Shown: positions 19,952-29,902, counted from the stretch's first letter. The stretch is 64,000 nt of DNA from Sphingomonas alba (GCF_023516555.1 NZ_JAMGBD010000001.1:992001-1056000), one strand, 5' to 3'. The notes: generated from the sequence alone by a model not told the origin. Made by a program: numbers and translations.

Positions 19952-20334
19952 GGCAGCGGACGCTCCTCAGGCGGGCGCGGGTCGGGATCTTCGAGCGGGA
20001 GGCCGGGCTGGTCGTCGTCGACCGGCGGCGGAATCCCGTCCGATGGCGGCATTTCGGCAGACGCCTCCTGACTCGGCAGCATCAGCTGATCACCGTTGGC
20101 CGGGAATTCCTGCATGATACGCTCGTTTTCGGCGCGCCAGCGCTTCTCCATCTCTTCCAGCTCGGCTTCGCGGACCATGGCCTCGATGCCCGAATTGAAG
20201 TGGCGCGCCATGCCGCGGATCTTGCCGACCCAGTGGCCGACCGTGCGCATGGCTTTGGGCAGGTCCTTCGGCCCAATGAATACGAGCGCGATGATCGCGA
20301 CGAGGAAGAGTTCAGAGCTGTCGACGCCGAACAT
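19948..20334 (-). CDS. tatB: Tat translocase subunit TatB
   Basis: 128 residues. One N-terminal membrane helix (SSELFLVAIIALVFIGPKDLP), the hinge with Gly-Pro, and an amphipathic helix (MRTVGHWVGKIRGMARHF) as in TatB. The acidic, Pro-rich C-terminal tail is typical of alphaproteobacteria. Overlaps tatC by 4 bp. Confidence 0.94.
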   Translation of the reverse strand: MFGVDSSELFLVAIIALVFIGPKDLPKAMRTVGHWVGKIRGMARHFNSGIEAMVREAELEEMEKRWRAENERIMQEFPANGDQLMLPSQEASAEMPPSDGIPPPVDDDQPGLPLEDPDPRPPEERPLP

Positions 20335-20354
20335 CGGCGTACTCCCGAGCTAGT

Positions 20355-20651
20355 CTAGCTGCGCGGCGGTTCGTCGCCAGAAGCCGGCGGCGGCGTGGTC
20401 GGCTGGGCGGGCGGGGGCGAGGTCGGCGTGATGTCGATCGGCTGCTCGCTCAGCTTGCGTTGCTGCTCCTCGTAGCGGCGGCGCTCCTCGTACTTCTTGT
20501 ACTTTTCGTCCTCGTCGTCCTCCATGCCGCTCTTGAAGCTTTTGATGCCCTTGCCGAGCTCGCCCATGATGTTGGACACCCGGCCCGCGCCGAAGAGCAG
20601 GAGCACGATGACGAGAATGATGATCCAGTGACTGATGCCGCCTAGGCCCAT
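20355..20651 (-). CDS. tatA: Tat translocase pore subunit TatA
   Basis: 98 residues. One short membrane helix (ISHWIIILVIVLLLFGAGRVSNIM), then the amphipathic GELGKGIKSFKSGM helix and a charged, Pro-rich tail. FGxGR at the hinge is the TatA signature. First gene of tatABC; it follows scpB by 24 bp and is probably in the same transcript. Confidence 0.95.
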   Translation of the reverse strand: MGLGGISHWIIILVIVLLLFGAGRVSNIMGELGKGIKSFKSGMEDDEDEKYKKYEERRRYEEQQRKLSEQPIDITPTSPPPAQPTTPPPASGDEPPRS

Positions 20652-20675
20652 TGGGAAACTCCTTTGAGGGCGTCT

Positions 20676-21242
20676 TTAGTCCGCCTCGTCTTCGCTTTCC
20701 AGTTGTAGCTGGAACATGCTCTCGTCGAGCGGGTCGAGCAGGCCCGCCGCCTTGAGGTCCTCGATGCCCGGCAGGTCGCGGCGAGAGCCGAGACCGAAGT
20801 GGGTCAGGAAGTCGTCCGTGGTCGCGTAAAGCAGCGGCCGCCCCGGCGCTTCGCGGCGACCGGCGGTCTTGACCCAGCCCGCTTCCATCAGCACGTCGAG
20901 GGTGCCTTTGGAGATCTGGACGCCGCGGATCGCCTCGATCTCGGCGCGGCTGACAGGCTCGTGATAGGCGATGATCGCCAATGTCTCGGTGGCGGCACGC
21001 GACAGGCGCCGTGGCTCTTCGCGCTCGCGGCGGAGAATGTGGGCGAGATCCGGCGCGGTCTGGAAATGCCAGCGTCCGCCGCGCTCGACTAGCTCGATGC
21101 CATGGCCTTCGTAGTGGGCGGAAAGCTGACCGAGCGCTATCTCAACGTCGCCTTCGCCGGTATAGGCAGCGATCTGCTCCACGGTCAGCGGGATTTCCGA
21201 CGCGAACAGGGTCGCTTCAACGGCGCGGGCAAACTCATCCAT
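20676..21242 (-). CDS. scpB: Segregation and condensation protein B
   Basis: 188 residues. Two winged-helix domains, with LSRAATETLAIIAYHEPVSRAEIEAIRGV as the family signature. Partner of ScpA and SMC in chromosome condensation. Start codon and scpA stop overlap (TGATG). Confidence 0.95.
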   Translation of the reverse strand: MDEFARAVEATLFASEIPLTVEQIAAYTGEGDVEIALGQLSAHYEGHGIELVERGGRWHFQTAPDLAHILRREREEPRRLSRAATETLAIIAYHEPVSRAEIEAIRGVQISKGTLDVLMEAGWVKTAGRREAPGRPLLYATTDDFLTHFGLGSRRDLPGIEDLKAAGLLDPLDESMFQLQLESEDEAD

Positions 21243-22012
21243 CAGTGAAGCCTCGCGGCGGCTGCCTTGCGAACCAACAGAGGCGCAAAGGCCTCGTCCT
21301 GGGCGATCTCCACCCTGCCCTGCCGCGCCAGCTCCAGCGCGGCGACGAAAGAAGACGCGAGCGCGGATTTGATGAACGCGGAGTCTTCGCTCTCCGGCAG
21401 GAATGCTTCCAGCACCGTCCAGTCGATATGCGCGCCGATGAGCCGCGAGACGCGCTCGATGGCATCATCGAGGGTCATGACCCGTCGATCATGGACGACG
21501 TGCATAGCTGGCTGGGTGCGCGCCTTGACCACACCATAGGCAGCGAACAGCTCGAACGGCGTTACCTGCCAGGCGGATTTGCGGACGAGGCGAAGACCTT
21601 CGGGTCCGCCGCGGGCAAAGACGTCGCGGCCGAGACGGTCCCGGCCCATCAGCCGAGCACCAGCTTCCCGCATCGCGTCAAGCCGCTGCAGCCGCATCTG
21701 CAGGCGCAGCGCCAGCTCTTCCGGGCTCGGGTCCTGTTCCGGATCTTTGGGCAGCAGCAGGCAGGATTTAAGGTAGGCCAGCCATGCCGCCATGACGAGA
21801 TAGTCGGCGGCAATCTCCAGACGCAGCTTCCGGGCGCCCTCCAGGTAGGTGAGATACTGCTCGACCAGCGCGAGGATCGAAATCTGGTGGAGGTCGACCT
21901 TCTGGACACGGGCAAGACTGAGCAGGAGGTCGAGCGGACCTTCCCAACCGTCGAGGTTGAGGGTCAGCGCCTCGTCTTCGCGTGCCGGAGTGTCGAAGAA
22001 TTCGGAGTCCAT
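21242..22012 (-). CDS. scpA: Segregation and condensation protein A
   Basis: 256 residues. Kleisin subunit of the SMC-ScpAB condensin. N-terminal GWEGPLDLLLSLARVQKVDL is the SMC-binding start typical of ScpA, and a winged-helix C-terminus follows. Sits between nagZ and scpB, a common alphaproteobacterial order. Confidence 0.95.
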   Translation of the reverse strand: MDSEFFDTPAREDEALTLNLDGWEGPLDLLLSLARVQKVDLHQISILALVEQYLTYLEGARKLRLEIAADYLVMAAWLAYLKSCLLLPKDPEQDPSPEELALRLQMRLQRLDAMREAGARLMGRDRLGRDVFARGGPEGLRLVRKSAWQVTPFELFAAYGVVKARTQPAMHVVHDRRVMTLDDAIERVSRLIGAHIDWTVLEAFLPESEDSAFIKSALASSFVAALELARQGRVEIAQDEAFAPLLVRKAAAARLH

Positions 22013-22035
22013 CGGCGTCGAGCCTATCGCAGGGC

Positions 22036-23043
22036 CTAGACCAGCGCCAGAAGCTCATCGCGCTTGGCGACGGCTTCCGCGAAACTCACGTCATCTTCCT
22101 CGTTGAGCGTGATCGCCATCGCCCGCGCCAGCCGCGCCTCGCCGTCGGCAGACAGCGCGGGCACGGCTGCGGCGACGGACTGCATCTCCGCCATGTCGCC
22201 TGAGCAATGAAGGGCGATATCGCAGCCGGCCGCGACCGCATTCGCGGCTCGCGAGCCCATGTCGCCCGATAAGGCGTGCATGCCGAGGTCGTCGGTCATC
22301 AGCAGATTGTCGAAGCCGATGCGCTCGCGGATGATCTGGTTGATGACGGTCGGCGACATGCTGGACGGGAGGTCCGCATCCCAAGCGGTGTAGACGACGT
22401 GCGCCACCATCCCCATCGGCGCCCAACGCAGGCGTTCGAACGGTTCAAGGTCGATTGCCAGTTCGTCGTCGCCTGCGGTGACTATTGGCAGTTCCTTGTG
22501 GCTGTCGACGAGCGCTCGGCCATGACCCGGCATATGCTTGACCACACCGACGACGCCGGCCGAGGCCATGCCGTCGAGCACTGCCCGGCCAAGCGCCGCC
22601 ACCTGCATTGGGTCGCCGCCCAGCGAGCGGTCGCCGACAATGTCGGTCGCACCCGGCTGGAGGACATCAAGGACCGGCAGGCAATTGACGTTGACACCGA
22701 CGCCGCGAAGCATGAGCGCCAAGGCCCTGGCGTTGACCCGAGCGGCCTCGATCGCCGAGGACGGCGCGAGGTTATAGAGATTGGCGAATGCCTCGGCCTT
22801 GGGGAATGCCGGCCAGACCGGAGGCTGCATCCGGGCGACCCGGCCGCCCTCCTGGTCGATCAGGATCGGGAGGTCAGGACGGCCAGACAGCGCAAAAAGC
22901 TCGTCGTTAAGCCTCCGCAACTGTTCTTCGTTCGAACAGTTGCGTTTGAACAAAATATAGCCCGCCGGATCGGTATCGCGAAAGAAATCGCGTTCATTAT
23001 CCGTGAGTTCGGTGCCAGAGAGGCCGTAAATCGCTGCCTGCAT
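22036..23043 (-). CDS. nagZ: Beta-N-acetylhexosaminidase (cell-wall recycling)
   Basis: 335 residues, glycoside hydrolase family 3. Removes GlcNAc from anhydro-muropeptides in the cytoplasm. The catalytic loop KHMPGHGRA, the nucleophile region MTDDLGM, and LIDQEGGRV are present. No signal peptide, as expected. One base separates it from the SPOR gene upstream. Confidence 0.95.
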   Translation of the reverse strand: MQAAIYGLSGTELTDNERDFFRDTDPAGYILFKRNCSNEEQLRRLNDELFALSGRPDLPILIDQEGGRVARMQPPVWPAFPKAEAFANLYNLAPSSAIEAARVNARALALMLRGVGVNVNCLPVLDVLQPGATDIVGDRSLGGDPMQVAALGRAVLDGMASAGVVGVVKHMPGHGRALVDSHKELPIVTAGDDELAIDLEPFERLRWAPMGMVAHVVYTAWDADLPSSMSPTVINQIIRERIGFDNLLMTDDLGMHALSGDMGSRAANAVAAGCDIALHCSGDMAEMQSVAAAVPALSADGEARLARAMAITLNEEDDVSFAEAVAKRDELLALV

Positions 23044-23044
23044 C

Positions 23045-23722
23045 TTATTGCGCCACGAAGCAGTTTTCGCCGCCGGCGGTCACGGCGCGACAGGCGGCCT
23101 GTGCCTCCGCCGGAGACGAGGCTGCAGCGCGAAGACGGTAGCCGCCACTGTACTGGACAACCACCTTATTGAGCTTCGCGACCTCCGGGAAGCGCCCGGA
23201 CAGCAGCCGCCAGGCGGTCTCCGCCTTGCCGGTCGAGGCATAGGCGCCAAGCTGGATGACGGTGCCCTTGGCACCGCTTGGCGCGGCCGGAGCGGGCGTT
23301 GGTTCGGTCTTCGGCGGTTCAGGTTTCGCCGGCTTTTCGGCCGCTTCCGCAGGCTTTGTTGCGGGGCCCTCATCGACCGCGTCGGGAACTTCCGACAACT
23401 TGCTGGTGTCGAGTTGGGCGTCGCTGTCCTCGCCGGCACCCGTGGCATAAGCGGTGCCGCTGTCGCCGGCGACGTCGAGGCCGCCGGGATTATCGGGCTT
23501 CACCTTGTAGGGGCCGGGCTCGGCTTTGATCAGTTGCGGCGGGCCATGACCCTTGTCCTGGCGGCCGAGCCAGAAGAGCGTTCCGGCAACGATACCGACA
23601 CCGACCAGTACCAGCAGCAGGGCCATCAGCATCTTCCGCCCGGAAACGGCGGGCGGCTCATCTTCGTCATCGACCGCTTCCAGCCAGGGAAGGGCTTCAT
23701 CGCCGGAGCGGACGTCACTCAT
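23045..23722 (-). CDS. SPOR-domain membrane protein 1
   Basis: 225 residues. Cytoplasmic N-terminus with DEALPWLEAVDDED, one membrane helix (LMALLLVLVGVGIVAGTLFWLG), a long Pro/Lys/Ala-rich periplasmic linker, and a C-terminal SPOR domain (GTVIQLGAYASTGKAETAW, ending in two Cys regions). SPOR domains bind denuded septal glycan. The same N-terminal motif and layout occur in the next gene, so the two are tandem paralogues. Confidence 0.88.
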   Translation of the reverse strand: MSDVRSGDEALPWLEAVDDEDEPPAVSGRKMLMALLLVLVGVGIVAGTLFWLGRQDKGHGPPQLIKAEPGPYKVKPDNPGGLDVAGDSGTAYATGAGEDSDAQLDTSKLSEVPDAVDEGPATKPAEAAEKPAKPEPPKTEPTPAPAAPSGAKGTVIQLGAYASTGKAETAWRLLSGRFPEVAKLNKVVVQYSGGYRLRAAASSPAEAQAACRAVTAGGENCFVAQ

Positions 23723-23735
23723 TCATTCGACTCCC

Positions 23736-24458
23736 TCAGCCGATCACCAGGCAGTGATCGCCGCTCCGCTGCAGGTTGCGGCAGACAGTTTTCGATTGTT
23801 GGCGCGAGCTGGTGCCGAGACGCAAGACATAAAGGATGCGACCGTCAGGCTTGGTGATGACCGGTACGACGACCTTCGGCATGCGCCCAAGGACCGGGTA
23901 GCGCGCCACTCGTGAGGAATAGGCATTGTTGGCCCTTGCCGCGGTGGTGAAGGCACCGAGCTGGATGACTTGTCCGGCAGGACCGGGCGAAGGCATTTTC
24001 GGCCAGGGGCGGCTCTTGGCGAGCCGCTCCTGCTCGGCGCGGACGGCATCGATATGAGCGCGCTCGACACCGGCGGTGCGGATCTTGCGGCGCGCGGGCG
24101 CTGCCCGATGGTGCACTGCTTTCCTTGGCGCTTTAGCCTTCGCAACTGGCACAGTTGCGGGACCGGGTGCCTCAACTGCGGGTGCAGCCACTGGCGCTTG
24201 TGCGACTTCAACGACCTGAGCGACTGGCCTGGCTGGAGCGATTGCAACCGTTTGCGATGGTTGCGGCTGGGGCGCTTCCTTCTGCTGGCCGAGCCAGTAA
24301 CCGCCGCCGCCAACGGCCGCCAGCAAGATCAAGCCGATGATTGCCAGAAGCGGCCTGCCGGACCTCGAGCGCGGCTGCGGCGGCGCCGTCGCTTTCGTCT
24401 CCCGGTACGGCTCCAGCCAGGGCAGCCGGTCTTCATCGACCGGCCGGTGACCATGCAT
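23736..24458 (-). CDS. SPOR-domain membrane protein 2
   Basis: 240 residues. N-terminal DEDRLPWLEPYRE, one membrane helix (PLLAIIGLILLAAVGGGGYWLG), an Ala/Pro linker, a basic segment, and a C-terminal SPOR domain (GQVIQLGAFTTAARANNAY) with paired Cys. The start overlaps the argS stop (TGATG). Paralogue of the preceding protein; linker and SPOR sequences have diverged, which suggests an old duplication. Confidence 0.87.
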   Translation of the reverse strand: MHGHRPVDEDRLPWLEPYRETKATAPPQPRSRSGRPLLAIIGLILLAAVGGGGYWLGQQKEAPQPQPSQTVAIAPARPVAQVVEVAQAPVAAPAVEAPGPATVPVAKAKAPRKAVHHRAAPARRKIRTAGVERAHIDAVRAEQERLAKSRPWPKMPSPGPAGQVIQLGAFTTAARANNAYSSRVARYPVLGRMPKVVVPVITKPDGRILYVLRLGTSSRQQSKTVCRNLQRSGDHCLVIG

Positions 24459-26191
24459 CAGCGCATCTCCTCGACGGCCTCGACTCCCATCAGTTCCAGG
24501 CCGTTACGGATGATTTGCCCGATGCCGCGCGCCAGTTCCAGCCGCGCCCGCGAAAGTTGTGGATTGTTTTCAAGGAGAAAGCGCCGCGATGGGTCGTCAT
24601 TGCCGCGGTTCCACAACGCATGGAACTCGGCAGCTAGGTCGTAGAGATAGAAAGCGATCCGGTGCGGCTCATGCGCCATCGCCGCGCCTTCGACGACGCG
24701 GGGATATTGGGCAGCGGTCTTGACCAGCGCCAGTTCCTCGCCGTCGAGCAGGTTCAGGTCCGCAGGCATGTCGAGCGAAACCCCGGCGTCTGCGGCCTTG
24801 CGCTGCAGCGAGTGGATCCGCGCGTGCGCGTACTGGACGTAGAAGACCGGATTGTCCTTCGACGCCTCGACGACCTTGGCGAAGTCGAATTCGAGCATCG
24901 TGTCGGCGCGCTTGGTCAGCATCATGAAGCGGACAACATCCTTGCCTACCTCGCGCACGACATCGGCAAGCGTCACAAAATTCCCGGCGCGCTTGCTCAT
25001 CTTGATCGGTTCGCCGCCGCGCAGGAGCTTGACCATCTGGATGATCTTGACGTCGAGATCGACGCGGCCGTCGGTCAGTGCGTTGACCGCTGCCTGCACG
25101 CGCTTGACGGTCCCGGCGTGATCGGCGCCCCAGATGTTGACCAGGTGATCGGCATTCTCGGCCTTTTGGTAGTGATAGGCGGCGTCGGCGCCGAAATAGG
25201 TCCAGCTGCCGTCGGACTTCTTCATGGGCCGGTCCTGATCGTCGCCGAACTGGCTTGACCGGAAGAGAGTCAGCTCGACCGGCTCCCAATCGTCATGATC
25301 ATCGAGGCTCTTCGGCCGTTCCAGCTCGCCCTGGTAGACAAGGCCCTTGCTGCGGAGATTCTCCATCGTGGCCTCGACCTTGCCCGACTCTTGCAGCTCG
25401 GCCTCCGAGGCGAAGATGTCGTGATGGATGTTGAGCAGGCTGAGGTCGTGGCGAATGAGGTCGAGCATCGCCGCGACCGTTCGCTGCTTGAAGATCGGCA
25501 GCCATTCGCTCTCGGGCGCACCGACATATTTGTCGCTGAACTCGGCGGCGAGAAGCGACCCTACCGGCTGCAGATAGTCGCCCGGGTAAAGCCCTTCCGG
25601 GATCTCGCCGATATCCTCGCCGAGCGCCTCGCGGTAGCGCAGGTGCGCGGAGCGCGCGAGCGTGTCGACCTGCGACCCGGCGTCGTTGACATAATATTCC
25701 TTGGTGACCCGGAAGCCGGCGGCTTCGAGCAGCCGGGCGAGTGCATCGCCCACGACCGCACCGCGGCAATGCCCCATGTGCATCGGCCCGGTGGGATTGG
25801 CCGAGACATATTCGACATTCACGCGCTCGTTGTTGCCGATGTTCGACAGGCCGTATCCCTCACCCTCGGCAAGGATGGTCGTCAGCTCGTCCCGCCAGGA
25901 TTCCTCGGCCAGCCTCAGATTGATGAAGCCCGGTCCGGCGATATCGACCGACGTGACGCCGGGGATGGCCTCGAGCTTCGGCTTGATCGCTTCGGCCAGC
26001 GCACGCGGATTGGTGCCGGCAGCCTTGGCGAGCACCATCGCAGCGTTCGTCGCGAGATCGCCATGGGAGGCATCGCGCGGCGGCTCGACCGCGACCGCCT
26101 TGCGGTTAGCGTCGGCGGGCAAACGCCCCTCGCTGACCAAATCGTCGAGAATGCCGTCAAGAAGCGCGGAAAAGCGGGCGTAGAGGCTCAA
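24458..26191 (-). CDS. argS: Arginyl-tRNA synthetase
   Basis: 577 residues, class I synthetase. The HIGH-type motif is HMGHCRG near residue 125, KMSKR is in [11 protein letters not shown] near residue 390, and the C-terminal anticodon-binding domain follows. The start is TTG at 26191; no better ATG is near. First gene of the argS-SPOR-SPOR-nagZ-scpAB-tat unit, divergent from the DUF922-like gene. Confidence 0.96.
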   Translation of the reverse strand: MSLYARFSALLDGILDDLVSEGRLPADANRKAVAVEPPRDASHGDLATNAAMVLAKAAGTNPRALAEAIKPKLEAIPGVTSVDIAGPGFINLRLAEESWRDELTTILAEGEGYGLSNIGNNERVNVEYVSANPTGPMHMGHCRGAVVGDALARLLEAAGFRVTKEYYVNDAGSQVDTLARSAHLRYREALGEDIGEIPEGLYPGDYLQPVGSLLAAEFSDKYVGAPESEWLPIFKQRTVAAMLDLIRHDLSLLNIHHDIFASEAELQESGKVEATMENLRSKGLVYQGELERPKSLDDHDDWEPVELTLFRSSQFGDDQDRPMKKSDGSWTYFGADAAYHYQKAENADHLVNIWGADHAGTVKRVQAAVNALTDGRVDLDVKIIQMVKLLRGGEPIKMSKRAGNFVTLADVVREVGKDVVRFMMLTKRADTMLEFDFAKVVEASKDNPVFYVQYAHARIHSLQRKAADAGVSLDMPADLNLLDGEELALVKTAAQYPRVVEGAAMAHEPHRIAFYLYDLAAEFHALWNRGNDDPSRRFLLENNPQLSRARLELARGIGQIIRNGLELMGVEAVEEMR

Positions 26192-26340
26192 TGTCGTGTC
26201 ACCGAAAGCAGGAAAGCCGCGCCTCTAGCGCAGGCTCAAGCCTTCGTCACGTCCGGCTCTCGGCCATCTACCGGGATTTTCCGGTTCAGAGGAGCCGTGA
26301 CGCGGGTTAGAAGCCCCGCTCCAGCATAGGGGATTCGGAC

Positions 26341-26901
26341 ATGATGATGATGCTAATCGCCGCCATGGCTGTGCAAGCGGCCACGCCGCCCGCCGGTCCC
26401 CCGACGGCTGCAAGGCCGCTGAAGGATATCCCCGGCGTCACCGTCTCCTATTATGACGTCGCCGGAAAGAACCAGAAGCAGATCAAGGACGCGCTCAAAA
26501 AATTGCGGCCGGTCGGCGCGAACGGCGAACCGCAGGCCATCAAATCAAGCTGGGACGTCGGCGCGGGCGTGCAGAAGCAGACGGAAGGCGACAAATGCAC
26601 CATCATCGGCGCGAAGGTGACTTTGGAAGGGAAGGTCGAGCTTCCGCGCCTCGCCGACCCCGCCAAAGCCGACGCGGACACAGTCAAAGCCTGGAATGAA
26701 TACGTCGCCAGATTGGAGAATGTGGCCGCGCTCGATTTTAATTTCGTTTCCGATCGCATGCCTGACATTGAGAAGGCTTTGACCGGCCAGACTTGTGATG
26801 CCGCTTCAGGCGCGATGAGTGCGGCCGTCGACCGACTAGCGGCGCAGGAAAGAGGATATATGGCGTCGCTGGCGCCCCCTGCAGCGGCGCCCCAGAAATA
26901 A
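26341..26901 (+). CDS. Secreted DUF922-like protein, protease motif apparently lost
   Basis: 186 residues, opening with four consecutive ATG codons (AGGGG about 8 nt upstream) and a short hydrophobic signal. The body (VSYYDVAGKNQKQI, SSWDVGAG, CTIIGAKVTLEGKVELPR, AWNEYVARLE) follows the DUF922 pattern of putative secreted Zn proteases. Where the family usually has HExxH after the conserved Trp-Tyr helix, this protein reads ENVAALDF, so it is probably not a metalloprotease. Convergent with dgt, 5 bp apart. Confidence 0.65.
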   Translation: MMMMLIAAMAVQAATPPAGPPTAARPLKDIPGVTVSYYDVAGKNQKQIKDALKKLRPVGANGEPQAIKSSWDVGAGVQKQTEGDKCTIIGAKVTLEGKVELPRLADPAKADADTVKAWNEYVARLENVAALDFNFVSDRMPDIEKALTGQTCDAASGAMSAAVDRLAAQERGYMASLAPPAAAPQK

Positions 26902-26906
26902 CAGCC

Positions 26907-28067
26907 TCAGAAACGGTCGGGCAGATGGACGGGACCGACCAGCTCCTCGTGGCGGGCGATGGCGAAGCGGTCGGTCATGCCGGCGATATAGTCGGCGATG
27001 CCGCGCTGGCGGGCGACTTCGCCCTCCCCGCGCTGCCAGCCCTTGGGAAGACCGGCGGGGTTGTCGAGATAATACTGTGCAAGGCCCGAGATCACACGTT
27101 GCGCCTCTTTGCGGACGGGCATCAGCGGGACACTGTTGTAAAGGCGATCATAGAGGAAGCGCTTCAGCTGGCGCTCCTCGGTAGCCAGCGCCTCCGAGAA
27201 GCCGACCAATGCAGACCCGAAGCTGCGGACGTCTTCGATGGATTGCACCCCCGCTTCGCGCACCAGGCGCAGGGTTTCCTCCATCGCATCGCCAACCATG
27301 GTCCCAATGCCGTCGCGGACGAGCGCTTTGACCTTCTTGATGGGATCAAGGCCCGGGTGGCGCTTCTCGATCGCAAGCCAGAGGCGCCGGACGAATGGCA
27401 GCTCCATTAGCTCTTCGAGCCTGAGGATCCCGGCGCGCAGCCCGTCGTCGATGTCGTGGTTATCGTAGGCGATATCGTCGGCAATCGCTGCAACCTGCGC
27501 CTCCAGGCTAGGCCAGGTGCCAAGCTCCAGCGGGAAGGCCGCGTCCGCTTCCGCCATAGCCCAGCCCGGATTGGTGACCGGCCCGTTGTGCTTGGCCAGC
27601 CCCTCCAGGCATTCCCAGCTGAGGTTGAGGCCGTCGAAATCCGGATATGGATTTTCGAGCAGGGTCACGAGCCGCAAGCTGTGGCCATTATGGTCGAACC
27701 CGCCGCCAGCGCTTAGCGCTTCCGACAGCGCGTCCTCACCGGCATGGCCGAACGGTGGATGGCCAAGGTCATGGGCCAGGCACAAAGCCTCGGTCAGGTC
27801 TTCATTGAGGCCGAAGGCGCGAGCCATGCTGCGGCCGATCTGCGCGACTTCCAGGGAATGGGTCAGGCGGACTCGAAAATGGTCGCCGTCGGGTGCAACG
27901 AAAACCTGCGTCTTGTGGCGCAACCGCCGAAACGACACGGAATGGACGATCCGATCGCGGTCACGCTGGAAGATGTCGCGCGGGCCGCGCGGACCCCCGT
28001 CGGCTTCGGAAAAGGCCCTGCCGCGCGACTGGCTTGGCTGCGCGGCTAAGTCCCCCCCTAGTTTCAT
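26907..28067 (-). CDS. dgt: Deoxyguanosinetriphosphate triphosphohydrolase-like protein
   Basis: 386 residues, HD-domain dNTP triphosphohydrolase. RRLRHKTQVF and TRLTH-type residues (RLTHSLEVAQI), then LAHDLGHPPFGHAGE carrying the HD metal pair. I chose the ATG at 28067, which overlaps the TPR/SPOR stop (TGATG); upstream residues are not family-like. A G7 run lies within the first five codons. Confidence 0.92.
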   Translation of the reverse strand: MKLGGDLAAQPSQSRGRAFSEADGGPRGPRDIFQRDRDRIVHSVSFRRLRHKTQVFVAPDGDHFRVRLTHSLEVAQIGRSMARAFGLNEDLTEALCLAHDLGHPPFGHAGEDALSEALSAGGGFDHNGHSLRLVTLLENPYPDFDGLNLSWECLEGLAKHNGPVTNPGWAMAEADAAFPLELGTWPSLEAQVAAIADDIAYDNHDIDDGLRAGILRLEELMELPFVRRLWLAIEKRHPGLDPIKKVKALVRDGIGTMVGDAMEETLRLVREAGVQSIEDVRSFGSALVGFSEALATEERQLKRFLYDRLYNSVPLMPVRKEAQRVISGLAQYYLDNPAGLPKGWQRGEGEVARQRGIADYIAGMTDRFAIARHEELVGPVHLPDRF

Positions 28068-29809
28068 CAGCTCTTGAGTTTCTCGATCCTGATCTGTGCC
28101 GGATTGCGGGTCCACCTAAAGCTGTCGACGCCCGCCTTATCAAGCTTTGTCACGAAATCCTGCGCATCGTCGGCGCTGGCAAAGGGTCCGACCAGCAACC
28201 GGAAATAATCCTTCCCGTTGGTGACGTAGCCGGAGCGCGACTTCAGCACCGAACCCGCTTTTGCGGACAGGCGCTTATATTCCGTGGCCAGGCGGTCCTG
28301 GTTGGCGCCACCCGCCAGCTGAACCCAATTGGAGCCTGCGACACCGAGCTTCGCGGCTTCTGCCTTTTCCTTCTTGTCCGCCTCGGCCTTGGCCTTCTTT
28401 TCGGCAGCGAGCTTGTCAGCCTTCTTCTTGTCCTCGGCTGCAGCTTTGGTCGATCTGGCATTCTCGACCTTTGGCGTGGAGAGGGTAGCGTCAGCCACCT
28501 TGGCCTTCGGCTGGATAATCACCGATCGCGTGGTTTCGACCTTCGGCCTGGAAATTGGCGGACCTTCGAACACGAATGCAGGCTCAACGGCCGCAACCGG
28601 TGGCGGCTCTGGCGCTTGCGCATCAGCCACTTTGACCAGGCCGTCGCCTGCGGGCGGATCGGCCGGTTCCTGCTTCAGGCTTTCGGCGATGTCATTGAGA
28701 CGGTCGGCCGGTCGAGGTTCCGGATCCTTGTCGGCGGCATCCGGCCTGGCACTGTCGGCGGTTTGCGTCTTGGGTCGACGAGTTGAGGCAAAGCGGCTCG
28801 GATCGAGCGACGGTCGCACCATTGCCATGTAGGTCGACGGCTTCGCGGCTTCCTGTACGGCGCGGACCGGCGCATCGGCAACCTTGATCGGCTTCTTCGC
28901 TTGGGTGCGCGCCTGCTTTTGAGCCAGTGCCGCCTGTCGCTGCGGCGCGCTATTGCCGATCGAAACAACAGGTGAAATGGGCACTGGCTCTGCCGAAGCG
29001 TAACGTTGGGCCGCGTCCTTGGGGAAAATACCCAAGTGGACCGCGGCCGCCTTCTCGTCCGGCCGGAGCACGGGCAACATCTTGAAGAAGGGCTCGAAGC
29101 TCGCGCCGGCGCCGGGCATGACCGCGTCGATCGTCCGGCGCGCGCCTTCCCGATCCCCGGCCAAAGCCAGGATGAAGGCGTTGATCCGCGTCGCTTCCGG
29201 ATCGCGCCGAGCCAGCAAGGGCTCGATCGTGTCGGCGGCAGCCTTGATGTTGCGTGAAATCGCAAGACTGACGGCCAACCGGCGGCGAGCCTCATCCGCG
29301 TCGGCACCCACCAAAGCCACCCGATAATCGGACTGCGCCTTGGCCTGGTCGCCGGTCAGGTCGAACGCGAGGCCGCGGTCGACGGCAATCTGCATCTGCG
29401 TCGCGCCGAACGATTGCGCCTTGGCGAAATAGGGCAGCGCATCGGACGGGTCGCCCATTGCGACCATCGCTGCCGCCTTGCCCGCTTGCGGTTGCCAGCT
29501 GTTGGGGCTGACATCCTCGGCACGGCCATAAAAGCCGATGGCGGCTTGAGGATCCCCGGTTGCGAGCGCGGCCCGCCCAGCGGCGACCAGTGCCTGGAAA
29601 TTCCTGGGGTTGAGTGCGATCAGCCGGACGTTGCGGGCCAGCGCCGCTTCGGGGCTTTCGACGGTTCCGGGCGCAGGGGCTTCCGGTGGAGGAGGCGCTG
29701 CGCCGATATATTGGGCGCAAGCAGGGGCGATCGGCACGAAAACGGCAGACGCAACGAGTGCCGCGCGGCCGGCGCGGCTAGGCAAGCTCTTGAGCATGAA
29801 ACGAATCAT
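28067..29809 (-). CDS. Secreted TPR and SPOR domain protein downstream of ftsZ
   Basis: About 580 residues. Signal peptide ending ACAQ; TPR-like helices in residues 60-250; a long low-complexity linker with Lys/Ala-rich coiled-coil segment; C-terminal SPOR domain (SNWVQLAGGANQDRLATEY to the end). Follows ftsZ, so a role at the division septum is reasonable but inferred. The start (29809) is chosen for the signal peptide; an upstream start has no support. Confidence 0.82.
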   Translation of the reverse strand: MIRFMLKSLPSRAGRAALVASAVFVPIAPACAQYIGAAPPPPEAPAPGTVESPEAALARNVRLIALNPRNFQALVAAGRAALATGDPQAAIGFYGRAEDVSPNSWQPQAGKAAAMVAMGDPSDALPYFAKAQSFGATQMQIAVDRGLAFDLTGDQAKAQSDYRVALVGADADEARRRLAVSLAISRNIKAAADTIEPLLARRDPEATRINAFILALAGDREGARRTIDAVMPGAGASFEPFFKMLPVLRPDEKAAAVHLGIFPKDAAQRYASAEPVPISPVVSIGNSAPQRQAALAQKQARTQAKKPIKVADAPVRAVQEAAKPSTYMAMVRPSLDPSRFASTRRPKTQTADSARPDAADKDPEPRPADRLNDIAESLKQEPADPPAGDGLVKVADAQAPEPPPVAAVEPAFVFEGPPISRPKVETTRSVIIQPKAKVADATLSTPKVENARSTKAAAEDKKKADKLAAEKKAKAEADKKEKAEAAKLGVAGSNWVQLAGGANQDRLATEYKRLSAKAGSVLKSRSGYVTNGKDYFRLLVGPFASADDAQDFVTKLDKAGVDSFRWTRNPAQIRIEKLKS

Positions 29810-29902
29810 GCTCGCAACCAGCTTGCTCAAAGCTGACAGAAAAGACCCTCGCGGCGAACTGTGGCGGGGCGGCGGCGAACCGAGCCGCCGCCGCAACGCG
29901 CG

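Noticed and set aside
28040-28060. G7 run in the first codons of dgt as a phase-variable switch
   Set aside because: Seven bases is short for frequent slippage, and the run encodes normal residues at a position that is not otherwise unusual.
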